A DNA stretch of 64,000 bases, from NCBI GenBank assembly GCA_025642065.1, contig JAODUP010000134.1, forward strand, positions 165,001-229,000, in the 5' to 3' direction. This DNA is from Paralvinella palmiformis. Taxonomy: Eukaryota > Annelida > Polychaeta > Terebellida > Alvinellidae. Both the position numbers and the translations under genes were made by a program. Below, piece by piece: positions 12,501-22,350 of this stretch (positions are counted from its first letter, which is position 1; each line of letters starts with the position of its first letter). The notes under the pieces were generated by a model. It was not told where the DNA came from. It did not search any database and saw nothing but the letters and a program-made list of their open reading frames with translations.

Positions 12501-13027
12501 AATGAATTGAGTGCTTTGTTGTGAGTGCTAGCCATAACCGGCATAACTCCGAACATGTATTTAATATGATTTGCTAATTATTATGCATGTTGTACTGGCG
12601 TCCCCTGGACCCTATGTCTAAGAAACCAATCACTCCTTGGGCTTCTTTTATTTTTACTTGTGTAAAGTCAGCATTTATATGTCTTCTTCCAGGACTGTGG
12701 ATGGCCGATCTCGTCGTCACCCAGCTGTTTCAAGAGAACGTCCCCGAGCTAGAACGTGGAATTGTCAATGGCGTGCAGAACTCTTTGAACATGCTGATGG
12801 ACATGATAAAAAATGCTTTAGTTATTGCCCTACCAAGAGTTGAAACTTTTGGCATACTTATTATACTGTCCTTTATCTTCATCGTAAGCGCAGGGGGTCT
12901 GTTTGTTGGTCATGTGGTGAAAAATGACAAATCCGTGTTTCTGTGCGGAGATAAGCTGAAGTCTAAACCAGCCGTTATTCAAGAGGTTGAGGTTGTTATT
13001 GATGATAATAAGCTACCAGTAGTTTAG
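6450..13027 (+). CDS. SLC40A1: ferroportin (SLC40A1-type iron exporter), 8 coding exons
   Basis: Coding exons: 6531-6570, 7890-7957, 8186-8345, 8553-8795, 9245-9451, 9676-10059, 11670-12356, 12693-13027. All junctions are GT-AG and in phase (2124 bp, 707 residues; human about 571). The start ATG at 6531 has an in-frame TAA at 6525. The product is a 12-TM MFS-like plasma-membrane exporter of Fe2+. Diagnostic motifs are WGDWMW in TM1, GGIIGDWVDRN, EKDWIVVVSGDD, KILAPT, YMTVLGFD, RTGLI, and ERGIVNGVQNS in the C-terminal half. Extra length comes from a Glu/Asp-rich cytoplasmic loop (exon 6) and a long extracellular loop (exon 7). By alignment to human from memory: Asp39, Gln99, Asn212 and Glu219 are kept (D38, Q98, N210, E217), while His43, Cys326 and His507 are Q42, Y364 and K636. 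Probably regulated by the IRE in the upstream exon. Confidence 0.95.
7890..7957 (+). CDS. SLC40A1: ferroportin exon: N-terminal end of TM1
   Basis: 68-bp exon between acceptor cttgcag and donor gg|gttagt. It encodes SCMEWIKGPSCALYSNYVLSAW, aligning with the human segment that enters TM1 (LYLGHSLSTW). Confidence 0.85.
8186..8345 (+). CDS. SLC40A1: ferroportin exon: TM1-TM2
   Basis: Encodes GDWMWQF through GGIIGDWVDRNGRMK. It contains Asp38 (human Asp39) and Gln42 where human has the metal ligand His43. The GDWVD motif of the TM2-TM3 loop is intact. Confidence 0.95.
8553..8795 (+). CDS. SLC40A1: ferroportin exon: TM3-TM4
   Basis: 81 residues with SLFIQNISV (Gln98, human Gln99) and EKDWIVVVSGDDKFKLT, the conserved cytoplasmic DWIVVV segment following TM4. 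Acceptor attttcag, donor a|gtaagt. Confidence 0.95.
9245..9451 (+). CDS. SLC40A1: ferroportin exon: TM5-TM6
   Basis: Starts NLNAVTRAIDLSCKILAPT (human NMNATIRRIDQLTNILAPM) and ends in the cytoplasmic segment KLAIKGATTG. Contains WN..SVICE, i.e. Asn210 and Glu217 matching human Asn212 and Glu219. The upstream open frame 9172-9244 is intron: the acceptor (ataacag) is at 9244. Confidence 0.92.
9676..10059 (+). CDS. SLC40A1: ferroportin exon: acidic cytoplasmic loop and TM7
   Basis: About 100 residues of a Glu/Asp/Lys-rich loop, poorly conserved in the family, precede LATGWRTYVSQKVVLSG and TM7 with YMTVLGFDYVTTG. Tyr364 occupies the position of human Cys326, the hepcidin-binding cysteine. The donor is followed within 7 bp by the target-site duplication of a SINE. 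Confidence 0.95.
10066..10282 (+). mobile_element. S1 SINE with perfect 20-bp target-site duplication
   Basis: The body (about 10086-10262) has the family B-box 'gttcgaatc', 'gggcatatctgaaggtgg' and 'cctttggaggtcgctcggcc'. It is flanked by the identical 20-mer 'aatatttgaatgtcatagtg' at 10066-10085 and 10263-10282. The insertion lies only 6 bp after the exon-6 donor of ferroportin. A perfect duplication indicates a recent LINE-assisted insertion. Confidence 0.93.
11670..12356 (+). CDS. SLC40A1: ferroportin exon: TM8-TM9, long extracellular loop, start of TM10
   Basis: Encodes TM8 and TM9 (VSMALAGVTGIIGTVVFSHL, RTGLIAFSSEIICLTLTVAS), then an extracellular loop of roughly 130 residues, then TM10 (TVSIILFLIGIITSRIG). 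The loop is about twice the human length. It contains two basic sites, RVKR (11996-12007) and RRRR (12158-12169), each followed by Asp-Leu. Confidence 0.95.
12693..13027 (+). CDS. SLC40A1: ferroportin last coding exon: TM11-TM12 and C-terminus
   Basis: Encodes GLWMADLVVTQLFQENVPEL, ERGIVNGVQNSLNML, TM12 and a cytoplasmic tail ending DDNKLPVV, stop TAG at 13025-13027. Lys636 occupies the position of the human metal ligand His507. Confidence 0.93.
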
Positions 13028-14400
13028 TAGATATTCTCAATTCCATCTGGAAAGATTCGTTTTTCAACACATTTAGGATGTTGACCAGTAATTACTTGCA
13101 ATGAATAGAAATCTCAGTCAAAGGCGAACATTTAATCAACAGATGTTATATCTAAATTCTTGGAATAAGTTGTGTTTTTTTTTTGTTAGCCAACTCTCTT
13201 AGATACATTTGACTACATATCTATCACATAAAATATAATTATTCTAATACAGTGTATGAATGGTTGTTATGTTGATTTTTGTATTATCAACACTGGAGTT
13301 TAGCTACATTTGAGCAGTAGATCTGTTTTTTCAGTGTACCTATTTCCTTTTGTACTAGAAAATCTGAGATTTGAGTTTGCTGTTATAGGATGAGCCACTT
13401 TAAATTTTTGTATGGTTCTTGGAACTATGCCAATTCTTGTATGCATCGTGTTTGCTAGAAAACATCCTAACTATGTGCCATTTAAATCTATTTAATTAAT
13501 CCTATTAGAACGAATGAAACTATGCACTGGTTAACCCTGTCATACAACCATCGTATACAGAGATGTTCAAAGTTTGTTTGTGTGGCTTTTAATTGGCTGT
13601 TGTGTAATATTTGTATGGTTAAAACACCACCAGTAGCACTGTGATTAACAATACACCATGCTTATCCATTTTAACTCTGAGTGTTGGCCGTTGTAATACA
13701 AGTTTGTTTCAACATATTTGTCGCATGATCAGCTATTATTGACACGACACAGTCGGAAATGATGCAAAATTTAATCATGACTGGAATTCTCTCTACCTGT
13801 TATCAATCCATGCCAATTTTGCTAGAAAATCTTTTTGATCTATCCATCACATTGTTGATGAATGGATGCTGTTTACGACGAATACTGAACATTTGCTGGA
13901 CAATTTCTAACCAAATCCAGAAAGATGAGATTGTTGTTGGTTGCTATTTATTTTAGATTTGTTTTTGGTGATGATTGCATAAATACATTTCAGGTAATTT
14001 GATGTAGATATTTCAGTATTCTTCTGGAAAGAATTCTACTATGAAGTGCTTAGTAGTATTTTGTAAATATAAAATTGACATTCGGATTATGTGCGCGCGT
14101 CAGTTCAGATGGTTGTTATGGATATATATCTTGATTTGTATATTTGTGTACGTGTTCATAATATGATAAGTTGCTTTTTAGAGTGATGTCATAATCAGAT
14201 GCGTTTGTCGTTAAGCAGATTATGTGTATACGAGTGCACAAGTGTAATTATGCAGTCATGCAGATGGTCACACACGCGATTGTTTACCAGCTGAACATAC
14301 ATCGTTAGTCTGTTCACGTGTCATTGGTGTCACCTCTCTAACCCTTATCGATGTTGGATTAATCCGGCGCATTTCATTAATACAATAAAATTTATTAATA
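13028..14400 (+). other. SLC40A1: 3' UTR of ferroportin (inferred extent)
   Basis: AT-rich, no coding signal on either strand. The first canonical AATAAA downstream of the stop on the + strand that I noted is at 14384-14389, implying a 3' UTR of about 1.37 kb. Two CAGTGT hexamers (13250, 13332) lack IRE stems. Confidence 0.35.
14384..14389 (+). terminator. candidate polyadenylation signal AATAAA of ferroportin
   Basis: AATAAA within 'tacaataaaatttatt', about 1.36 kb after the stop codon. Assigned by position only. Confidence 0.3.
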
Positions 14401-14840
14401 CCCGCTTGTATGAAGACTAAAATAATGGCAAAGCATGGAAGGTCTTCTGGCCAGAATTGGTTCTGTTCATCGACTACAGGAGCACTGGTGTGAGAATACT
14501 AAAACTTTGTTGGTGTGAAGCTCTACTTGGGGTGGAGCAAACCAGCCAAGTCATGTTGAAAACAACAACAACAACAACTAGACAATAATATCCACATGCA
14601 ATACATTTGTATATGTGGTAGCCTTTGACCTTTCTTTTTTTCCTTCTTTTTCTATATAGTTGTATAAAATGCTAAGAATCACTGTGTACTTTCAAACATT
14701 AAGTACTTGATCATAAACAAACTATTAATGTAGTCTAGTGGGCGGGGGGGTGGGGTGGAAATTTGGTACAAATACGCGCAATATTTTCGAATATAGGTCA
14801 GTTTAATCTAATTATGGCTTAATTGTCATCGCGTCGCGGC

Positions 14841-15026
14841 GGGCGCCTCCTTGGTCTAGCGGTAGCGTGTTGGACCACAGATCACTAACCATCCGTGTTC
14901 GAATAGCGGCGTGGGCATATCTGAAGGTTGTTTCGTCTTTCACTTCGTTTCATTACCTTTGGAGGTCGCTCGGCCCATTTAGCCTTCCTTGTGCACAAAA
15001 GTGGCCGTAAAACATCAATCATCATC
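14841..15026 (+). mobile_element. S1 SINE, full-length copy
   Basis: tRNA-like head 'gggcgcctccttggtctagc', B-box 'gttcgaata', family body and a (ATC)n tail. A short direct repeat 'gtcgcggc' flanks it on both sides, consistent with a target-site duplication. Confidence 0.88.
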
Positions 15027-15094
15027 ATCGTCGCGGCCTTCTACAAAACGTGCTGGTATCAACTTTGAACTCCTTGGCCAAAGTCTCGCAGCTC

Positions 15095-15160
15095 TTGAAG
15101 CGTAGATGGTAGCGTGCCGTATTGCAGAGCTTCATGTCGGGGTTCAAATCGGAGATGATC
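15095..15160 (+). other. tRNA-like fragment
   Basis: 'agatggtagcgtg' resembles an A box and 'ggggttcaaatc' a B box, 32 bp further on. No complete cloverleaf or acceptor stem could be folded by eye. It is probably the head of another SINE or a tRNA pseudogene. It sits between two S1 copies. Confidence 0.3.
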
Positions 15161-15223
15161 TTTATATTTGAATGTTACCGGATGGAGCGCCGAAGCAGAG
15201 GAGGATTTCCTATCAGCAGTGAC

Positions 15224-15406
15224 GGGGCGCCTCCGTCGTGTAGTTGGTAGCGCGTTGGACCACATATATCACTTTAGTTCGAATCTCGGCGTGGGCATAT
15301 CTGAACGGTGTTTCATCTTTGACTTCGCTGCATTACATTTGGAGGTCGCTCGGCCCATTTAGTCTACCATGTGCACAAACGTAGCCGTAAAACATCAATC
15401 ATCATC
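15224..15406 (+). mobile_element. S1 SINE, full-length copy with target-site duplication
   Basis: Head 'ggggcgcctccgtcgtgtag', body and tail 'aacatcaatcatcatc'. Flanked by 'cctatcagcagtgac' (15209-15223) and 'cctactagcagtgac' (15406-15420), a 15-bp duplication with two mismatches. Confidence 0.9.
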
Positions 15407-16147
15407 CTACTAGCAGTGACAACAATTAATGGCTTATGGATTTTGCATGAGATCACAGCTTGAAGCGGAGTATTTCCTACCAGCAGCGACCAAAAAAGGC
15501 TTAAAGATTTTGGATCATATCACACGTGTGCAGACAACAACTTTGGAATGCACAATACAAATATTCTGACCCCATAAACAAAACAAAAAGTTTTTTTCGC
15601 GACTCGGATAAAACTTTCAATTCCAGTTCAGTAATACGAGGTAATAATAATGGCCGAAATGACAGTTCTTTTGTGTGGCTGTCTACCTCAAATGAGGGAG
15701 ACTCACATGGTCTGTAATTTACTGTTTCACCACGGGGACTGATTCTAATTTGTTTTTAGAATTTCCGATAGATGGCATATTCGTCGAGAAGAACCTTACC
15801 TTACATTGATCGCTTATATATATATATATATATATGTTAAGCTGAAATCGGTTAAAGAAACCTTTTGAATTGCAGGTTTCTATAATAATTTGCATCGCAT
15901 ACATCTAAATGTTTGGATTGAACACGGTAGAAGGTTGGGAAAAAGTAGGCTGGTCAAATGGCTGCATAAATATCGGGCCGAATAACGAGAACGTAATCCG
16001 AGTTTATTCCTCGTACATAAATATAATTTTTAGATAAGCAGACTGTCCGCCCATCACAGATGGTTTTCTCGCTGGCATGATTCTCGCTCGCTCTCTGTAT
16101 AAAAGTGATGGCGTGGTAGGCTACAAATCTAGATATTAGTTTCGTTC

Positions 16148-16207
16148 GAATAGAAGGGTGTTTTATCTCGCACCGGGTTCGCATAAAAGTGGCCCTAAAA
16201 CAGCAAC
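16148..16207 (+). mobile_element. S1 SINE relic (internally deleted)
   Basis: Only 'gaagggtgtttt' and 'cgcataaaagtggccctaaaacagcaac' match the 3' half of the S1 family; the middle is missing. Confidence 0.35.
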
Positions 16208-17567
16208 GTTTAAACCTTTTCTGTAAATATATCGCACATTCATGAAAAAAAAACAGTTTATTCAAGGGAGTCTTCAGATAAAATGTACAAATGGTTAATA
16301 TGAAGTCTTAACTAATTTAAATGGTACGTTTAAGAAAAGGAATATTGTACGCACCAATATACTCCTCCCGAAAAATTCATCCCAACAACGTTACAGTACA
16401 AAACGCTATCTCCACGTCAACGTCATATATAGAAACTCCACGACAAAATGTACTACTTGCACCAGATCCATGATGAAATCCATAATTATCTGGAATGAAC
16501 TTTGTCCTTAATCCTAGAACCTTAGAATAACCTTCGAACTAGGACGTGATTATATATATATATATATATGCATGGCTACTATATCCAGGTAGTATATCAT
16601 TTAGTAAATTCTAAAAGTGAATGAGAAGCGATTTTCCAGCAGTAAGTGGTCTTAATCTATCTTCCGTGTGTTTAACGTTTGTCTGATATTCACAATCGGT
16701 TGATAGTTCCAGCTATTACAACATTAAATGGTGTCCTTCCTTGAATTCACCTTTTAAATACCATATGGGCTTATATCAATATATATATATGGACTGTTCC
16801 GATGCTTTGTTAAAATCCCTTGACACCTGTTACCTTTCATTTATTAACAGCCTTCTAGTCTGTAGCGAACGAGGCCTCATTTTATATTTGGAAAACTGAC
16901 GGACTACAAATAGAAGTGTCACGATGAACACTCGACGACTCACTAGAGTGGTCAGCTGACTACTAGACTTTCTAGTTGATTGGCAAATCCTACACTTAAT
17001 TGTATAGCTAAATGACTGGTCAAGTGAACTGGACACCATGCATATGCACAACTCCACACTTTTGTAAAACGACAGTACTCTGTGTGTACCCGATATATCA
17101 TCACATTTATATAATATATTGCTGACCTGAGTGGCAGTACCATACCCAGATAGCATGTCGCTGGCAGTCCGGCGACGTCAGACAGTGGTCCGACGTTGGC
17201 TCAACGTCGGAAAACCAATCAGTTGATCCAACGGTGTCCCAAACGTGACATGAGCGGACAGGCCAATTAAGTATACATACATACAAACATGTTCGGCTTT
17301 TAAAAGGTTTATTTTTCATTTAAAATATTATGTCAGAATCAAATTTTGAAGCTAGTATCGCATCTCTCGGTTGCTGCGGCACGGTCTTGTTATGAAAATA
17401 TATGATTTTTGAACCAGAAAGGTTAAACATTTCCAATACAATAGTAATTTCACCGACCGATCTAGTTTTGATCTTCTCATTTTTATCAGTGTCGATTTGC
17501 TTAAAGATCTTATTGAAATTTGAACCAAATTAATAGTAGTGGTTATTTAAATTTTGTGCACTTAGTA

Positions 17568-17704
17568 GACTAAATGGCCCGAGCGATCTCCAAAGGTAAT
17601 GAAGCGAAGTCAAAGATGAAACACCCTTCAGATATGCCCACACCGTGATTCGAAAATGGGTGGCAGTGATCTGTGGTCCAACACGCTACCGCTAGACCAC
17701 GGAG

Positions 17705-17708
<4 letters not shown>
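17568..17708 (-). mobile_element. S1 SINE, minus-strand copy
   Basis: Read on the minus strand: head 'gcgcctccgtggtctagcgg', B-box region, 'gggcatatctgaagggtgtt', ending 'gggccatttag'. The 5' end abuts a 16-unit (AT)n tract at 17709-17740. Confidence 0.88.
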
Positions 17709-17743
<35 letters not shown>

Positions 17744-17979
17744 TTTATTCAAATGTCATTTACTATCATTTCACGATGTGAGATACTTCAAGCGATGGAC
17801 TATATATGTGTCTGAAAAACAACTTTGAACGGGTTTTAAAAATGTAGAAAGGGTGAACTATATATTTTCGCTGTAAGTATCACCCCTCTCTATTAAACAC
17901 ATATATGAGACTGCGTCCGTTGACATATTAATTGTTAGCATATTCGGGTTAAAACACAGACACACACATATATATATAT

Positions 17980-19098
17980 CGTCTAAAGTAATTTGCAAAC
18001 GTTTAAGACCACACAGGATTTTAATCCTGTGACCTTATTTATTGTTTTATTGCAACATCCAATTTGAGTCATAGAATAGTAAGCCTAGTAAGAACTTGTT
18101 GGTTATTTGTCTACTGCTGTCGGTGTTGTTGGGTGTGTTTTCAGCCATCTCTACATCCACACATTGGGCAAAATCTTCTTTGACAGAGGTTCGAAGGACA
18201 CAAACAATTACTCTACACGTAAAAGGATACACAGGAAGGGACATTCCTACTAAATTGCGTTGCTCCAAGACAGCGGTGCACAATGATTTCGTCTACAAGG
18301 AAAGGTCTGGTCGTCCACGGAAGATTACGCCCAGGGAAGATGAGACAGATATTGGAAACTCGCTGAATAGAAGAAAACGTCGTTTTCAGACGAATGCACC
18401 GTGCAGCAATTTGTACCTCACCACATGAACATTAGACGGCCATTGGGTAAGCGTTTTGGCAAGAAATATGCTGTAACAGCAATGAAATACCCGCCGAGCC
18501 AAATTATTTAGAGTGCAATGTCTTGCCGTGGCGCTGCTGGCCTGTATTTTATTCCCCCTAACACCATTATGAATGGACCCAAGTACGTGAAACTGCCCAA
18601 AGAGAAGCTGAATCTAAATATGCACGTCCATGGCTGCACGATTTTGATGTAAGATGCGCTCCTTGTCACCAATCAAAGGTAGTCACTGACTTCCTGAAGA
18701 AAACCAAGATCTCTGTTCTGGAATGGCCCGGAAATCGACCAGATATCAATCCAATCGAGAATCTGTGGACTATTATGAAGGATAGGGTGGCTTACAAGCA
18801 ACCATCAAACGCTGAATACCTGAGTCAAGCAATCAAGGATGTTTGGGACACTGAAATTATCCAGGAGTACTGGGAATCTCCGGTATCCAGAATGCCGTTT
18901 CGCATCCAAGTAGTCATTGACAGAAAAGGAGGAAACACTAAATACTAAAAGGCAGTGACAATGACACTTTTAGATCTCTTAAAATTTCTAATTGTGTTGT
19001 ATTTTGCTTCTGGTGAAATAAACTTCGTACGAAGGCCAAAAGACACAGTTTTGTCAATTTTATTTTAATAATTATGTCTGGTCTTAAACTTTTGCAAA

Positions 19099-19102
<4 letters not shown>
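17980..19102 (+). mobile_element. Tc1/mariner-like DNA transposon, degenerate
   Basis: Terminal inverted repeats: 'atttgcaaacgtttaagacc' at 17991 and, on the opposite strand, 'atttgcaaaagtttaagacc' at the right end (19080-19099). Both ends lie in (TA)n, fitting the TA target preference of the superfamily. The interior holds a broken transposase reading frame (18096-18948). The left end carries about 11 extra bases relative to the right. Confidence 0.85.
18096..18948 (+). pseudogene. Tc1-like transposase, frameshifted
   Basis: Fragments in different frames follow Tc1 order. First comes a DNA-binding/linker part with ERSGRPRKITPRED (about 18300). Next is the DDE-domain start, IIWSAMSCRGAAGLYFIPP (about 18500). 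The C-terminal part is APCHQSKVVTDFLKK, then EWPGNRPDINPIENLW, ending at TAA 18946-18948. The catalytic NPIENLW block is intact, but frame breaks and an internal gap make the gene inactive. Confidence 0.85.
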
Positions 19103-19141
<39 letters not shown>

Positions 19142-19574
19142 CGGTATATTATTTGGTGACTTTCCCCAGACACGGACAGCAGTTTAGCATATAATAGTTA
19201 TTGTTAATAAATAGTCAAATATGCACAAAATCATATAAAATTCCTCAGCCCCATTTCGCCCCCACATGTACCTGTGTGCTGAATGGTCTATGTACTAAGC
19301 CCGTAGTCAATTTTAGATAATCATTTTCAATTTGAATCTGAATTATGAAATGATTCCTCCACAAAGATGGGTTCGTTTCAACTCCTGGCTAAACAACAGT
19401 CAACAGTCAACAGTTAGGTTATAAAAGTACAGTCTTTTATCATCTTATTCCAAGAACAGTTATCTGTTAAAATATGGTGTGTGTCACATGTCCAGTAATA
19501 AATGCAAAACATTAATCAAGATGTCCATAAGCATGACATCTAACAAAATCTCACCAATATATATTAAAGACTTC

Positions 19575-20141
19575 CCTGATCAACATTAAGGGCTTCAATA
19601 ACTGTTGTCACTCTTTTGTTTCCACTTGACCTACTGTGGAGAGATTTTGTATCAGACCTAGTCAGTACCTTCATTCGCTTGTGATCAAGAACAATTTCAT
19701 CCATATTCCAAAGTTTGGCGCCAAATTTATCATAAATATTGTGCTAAGCACAACATTTAACCAAGCTCAGACGAATTGCTTCGAGGTATGACTTCACATT
19801 TTCACGTTTCAGAATTCCACACCACCACTTATTTCATGGCTTTCCACCTTTGAAATTCCTACCATACTTTTTTAGCATACTGTCCAGGGTATATAAAAAA
19901 TTGTTTCTTGTCGAACCGTACACCCATGTCTATCCGGTTACATGCATGGTGAACCAATTTTCTCTCTTGTTGGTAAGTAAACCTTGACATCCTCCCCGGA
20001 TTTGCATTAAGTGTTACCTTCTCATTGGGATGGGTTTGAAGTGTTGTCCGTGGTACATTACATGTGGTTTGGACTGATCGCTCGGACATCTAACCCGAGT
20101 TGACTGTCTGAACTGCTGCAAGCACGTCAGTCTCATTTCAA
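19575..20141 (-). pseudogene. pogo/Tigger-type transposase, degenerate (N-terminal and DDE start)
   Basis: The minus strand begins (about 20140) with TDVLAAVQTVNSG, a stop, then SERSVQTTCNVPRTTLQTH, which matches the psq-type helix-turn-helix of pogo transposases. RFTYQQERKLVHHACN follows (CENP-B-like second HTH). Several stops later comes IYDKFGAKLWNMDEIVLDHK and SLHSRSSGNKRVTTVIEALN, which corresponds to the first catalytic Asp region (W/YN.DE) of the pogo DDE domain. The frame is broken repeatedly and the C-terminal half is absent. Confidence 0.7.
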
Positions 20142-21638
20142 AGCCTATAGCGTGTATGGACTTTGAGTGCGGTTAGGAGCTGTTATTCAGTTAACATCCC
20201 TAATATGTGATTTATATTCAGCCCAGGAAACATGTACTACGCAGACATAGATGATATGAGCTTACTATTAATCGTTCACAAGGCATAAGTTGAGTACCTA
20301 ATCCATTAATAACTTGAGTACTATAGTGTTACTATGAGACACCCGTCTCACTTTATTGTGGACTTGTAATGCATTACTTTCTTTCCTTTGGTTTATTATG
20401 GTCCACTTTAAAGCCTTAACATTTACTACATTGTGGCAGTTCACTCTAGTAGTATTTTTAATTATTAAAACAGACCCACAATCCCAAATATTTGACATTA
20501 ACCCTAACCTAGCCAAAAACTATTAAAAAAATATTTTCTAAACGTGTTGAAGCCTAAAATTTCCTTACTTGTGTTCTATAATATGCTATTTACTTAGTGG
20601 CGAAATTGAAAAAAAAGTTTAATGGTGAAACCTTTCGGTAAAAATATGTTATTCACACCTCAATTTACCGCGTTTCTTAATTCAAATCACAGCGTGATGA
20701 CACAGGGTGCTACGTGTCGAAATGATAGTACCAGTAGATGGTACCAACAAACATATCCATCTCATGCACACGAAGAAGAAATTAGAGATTTCTGGGCCAC
20801 CAAAGGTGGCCAGCTTTAGGGAGGTGGACCGATTTACGTGAAATTACCCTATCGGGAAACGTTATCGAGCCCATACCAGTCCGTTAGGAAATTTTTATAT
20901 AAGGTTTATGACTAATTTAATTAAATTTAATCGTTTTTAATTTTTCTTGGCTAACTTTTTCATTATCTTTCATAAGTTACTTTTTGTTTTGTTTTATAAG
21001 AGCTATTTGTGTTTTTCGTGTGTTAAGTCTTTAATTATCTCTTTCATTATCATAACCATTGACTTCCGGTCGAGGAAATAGGAACGCATACTGGAAAAAT
21101 CAGGTTTATAAACGTGGTGATTTATTGTTGTATCGATGGTTGCATAGGCCGTGTGCATGGAAGTAATACAAACGGGATGTCTTTTCATCGGTAAGTATAA
21201 GGAACACATTTAAAATAGCTGTTATGGGGGGGGGGATTAAGCTTAACTGTTATCCTATTTAGCCTGTTCGACAACCCCTGGCCTATCTCTGGCGTTTGAT
21301 CCCAATTAAACTAGATCTACGGACTTGTATAAAACGACATTTACATATTTCATGGCAAATAATAGGAGAGGAATAATACAGATTGTCTGCACATACAATA
21401 TTGTATGCACACATCACACTAAATGTCTGTATTCGTAGGTTCAAAACTCGAAGCGCAGCTGCTTCAACGTTGCTTTTTCACCTACCGGAAGTCGGCGCTG
21501 TTTGGTCATGGCGGCCCATTCAAACACCTCTGATTGCTCGGTCTAACCCCATAGAAGATTGAATGGAATAGACATGAATCTAAATGAAAGATAATAGAGT
21601 CTTTGCTCCAGAAGAATTACACATCTAAAATATACAAT

Positions 21639-21814
21639 GGGGCGCCTCCTTGGTCTAACTGGTAGCGCTTTGGATCACAGATCACTACCGCCGGAGTTCG
21701 AACCTCGGTGTGTGCATATCTGAAGGGTGCTTCATCTTTGACTTCGCTTCATTACCTTTGGAGGTCGCTTGGCCCATTTAGCCTATCGTGTGCACAAAAC
21801 TGGCCTTAAAACAT
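21639..21814 (+). mobile_element. S1 SINE with target-site duplication
   Basis: Head 'ggggcgcctccttggtctaa', B-box 'gttcgaacc', family body. Flanked by 'catctaaaatat' at 21622-21633 and again at 21815-21826. Confidence 0.92.
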
Positions 21815-22020
21815 CATCTAAAATATTTAACGTCAGCTAGGTACGGCTAACTAATGATTACTCTTTTCCACAAAAAGTTTATCACGAAAAAGACAACGAA
21901 AAAAAAACGGCGAATAAATATCCAGAGTAAACTCCTATAGCTCACCATATAGCTAACTTTATCATCCATTTGCGACCATATCATCAATAATAACATTCAT
22001 GTTCAATCATTTAATTTTTA

Positions 22021-22079
22021 TCGGCCCATTTAGCCTACCATGTGCACAAAAGTGACCGTAAAACACCAATCAATCAATA
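22021..22079 (+). mobile_element. S1 SINE, 3'-end fragment
   Basis: Only the terminal 'tcggcccatttagcctacca ... gtgcacaaaagtgaccgtaaaacaccaatc' of the family is present, typical of 5' truncation. Confidence 0.7.
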
Positions 22080-22145
22080 ATTTCATTTGCTATGATAACT
22101 CGGTGAAATTTCACAGAAATAATAAATACGTGCGTGCACACACAG

Positions 22146-22146
<1 letters not shown>

Positions 22147-22187
<41 letters not shown>
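22147..22187 (+). repeat. (AT)n microsatellite
   Basis: Uninterrupted AT dinucleotides of about 18 units directly upstream of the TMEM249-like ORF. Confidence 0.9.
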
Positions 22188-22189
<2 letters not shown>

Positions 22190-22350
22190 TGTGACAACGT
22201 TTACAACAAATACATTAATTTATGACGAACACATAATAATATATAGCATACAATAAAGGAACGCGCAAGACGAGGCTGTGTGACCAGGAGACGCGGAATT
22301 ACACGTTTCCGCGGCAAGTTTGAAATTTCAAAACCGAACTCGTCCACTTC

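Larger units (their letters stand above)
14400..22350. other. intergenic, transposon-rich
   Basis: No host gene recognised between ferroportin and the 22.35-kb ORF. Contents listed separately: S1 SINEs (14841, 15224, 17568, 21639, 22021), a Tc1-like element (about 17980-19102), a pogo-type transposase relic (19575-20141) and several (AT)n tracts. I see nothing identifiable in 15420-17560, 19140-19570 and 20150-21600. Confidence 0.6.

Noticed and set aside
12587..12692. Open frame extending upstream of ferroportin exon 8
   Set aside because: It is the tail of an intron; the acceptor cttccag at 12686-12692 joins in phase with exon 7.
13250..13337. CAGTGT hexamers in the ferroportin 3' UTR as further IREs
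   Set aside because: Flanking bases do not pair and there is no C bulge.
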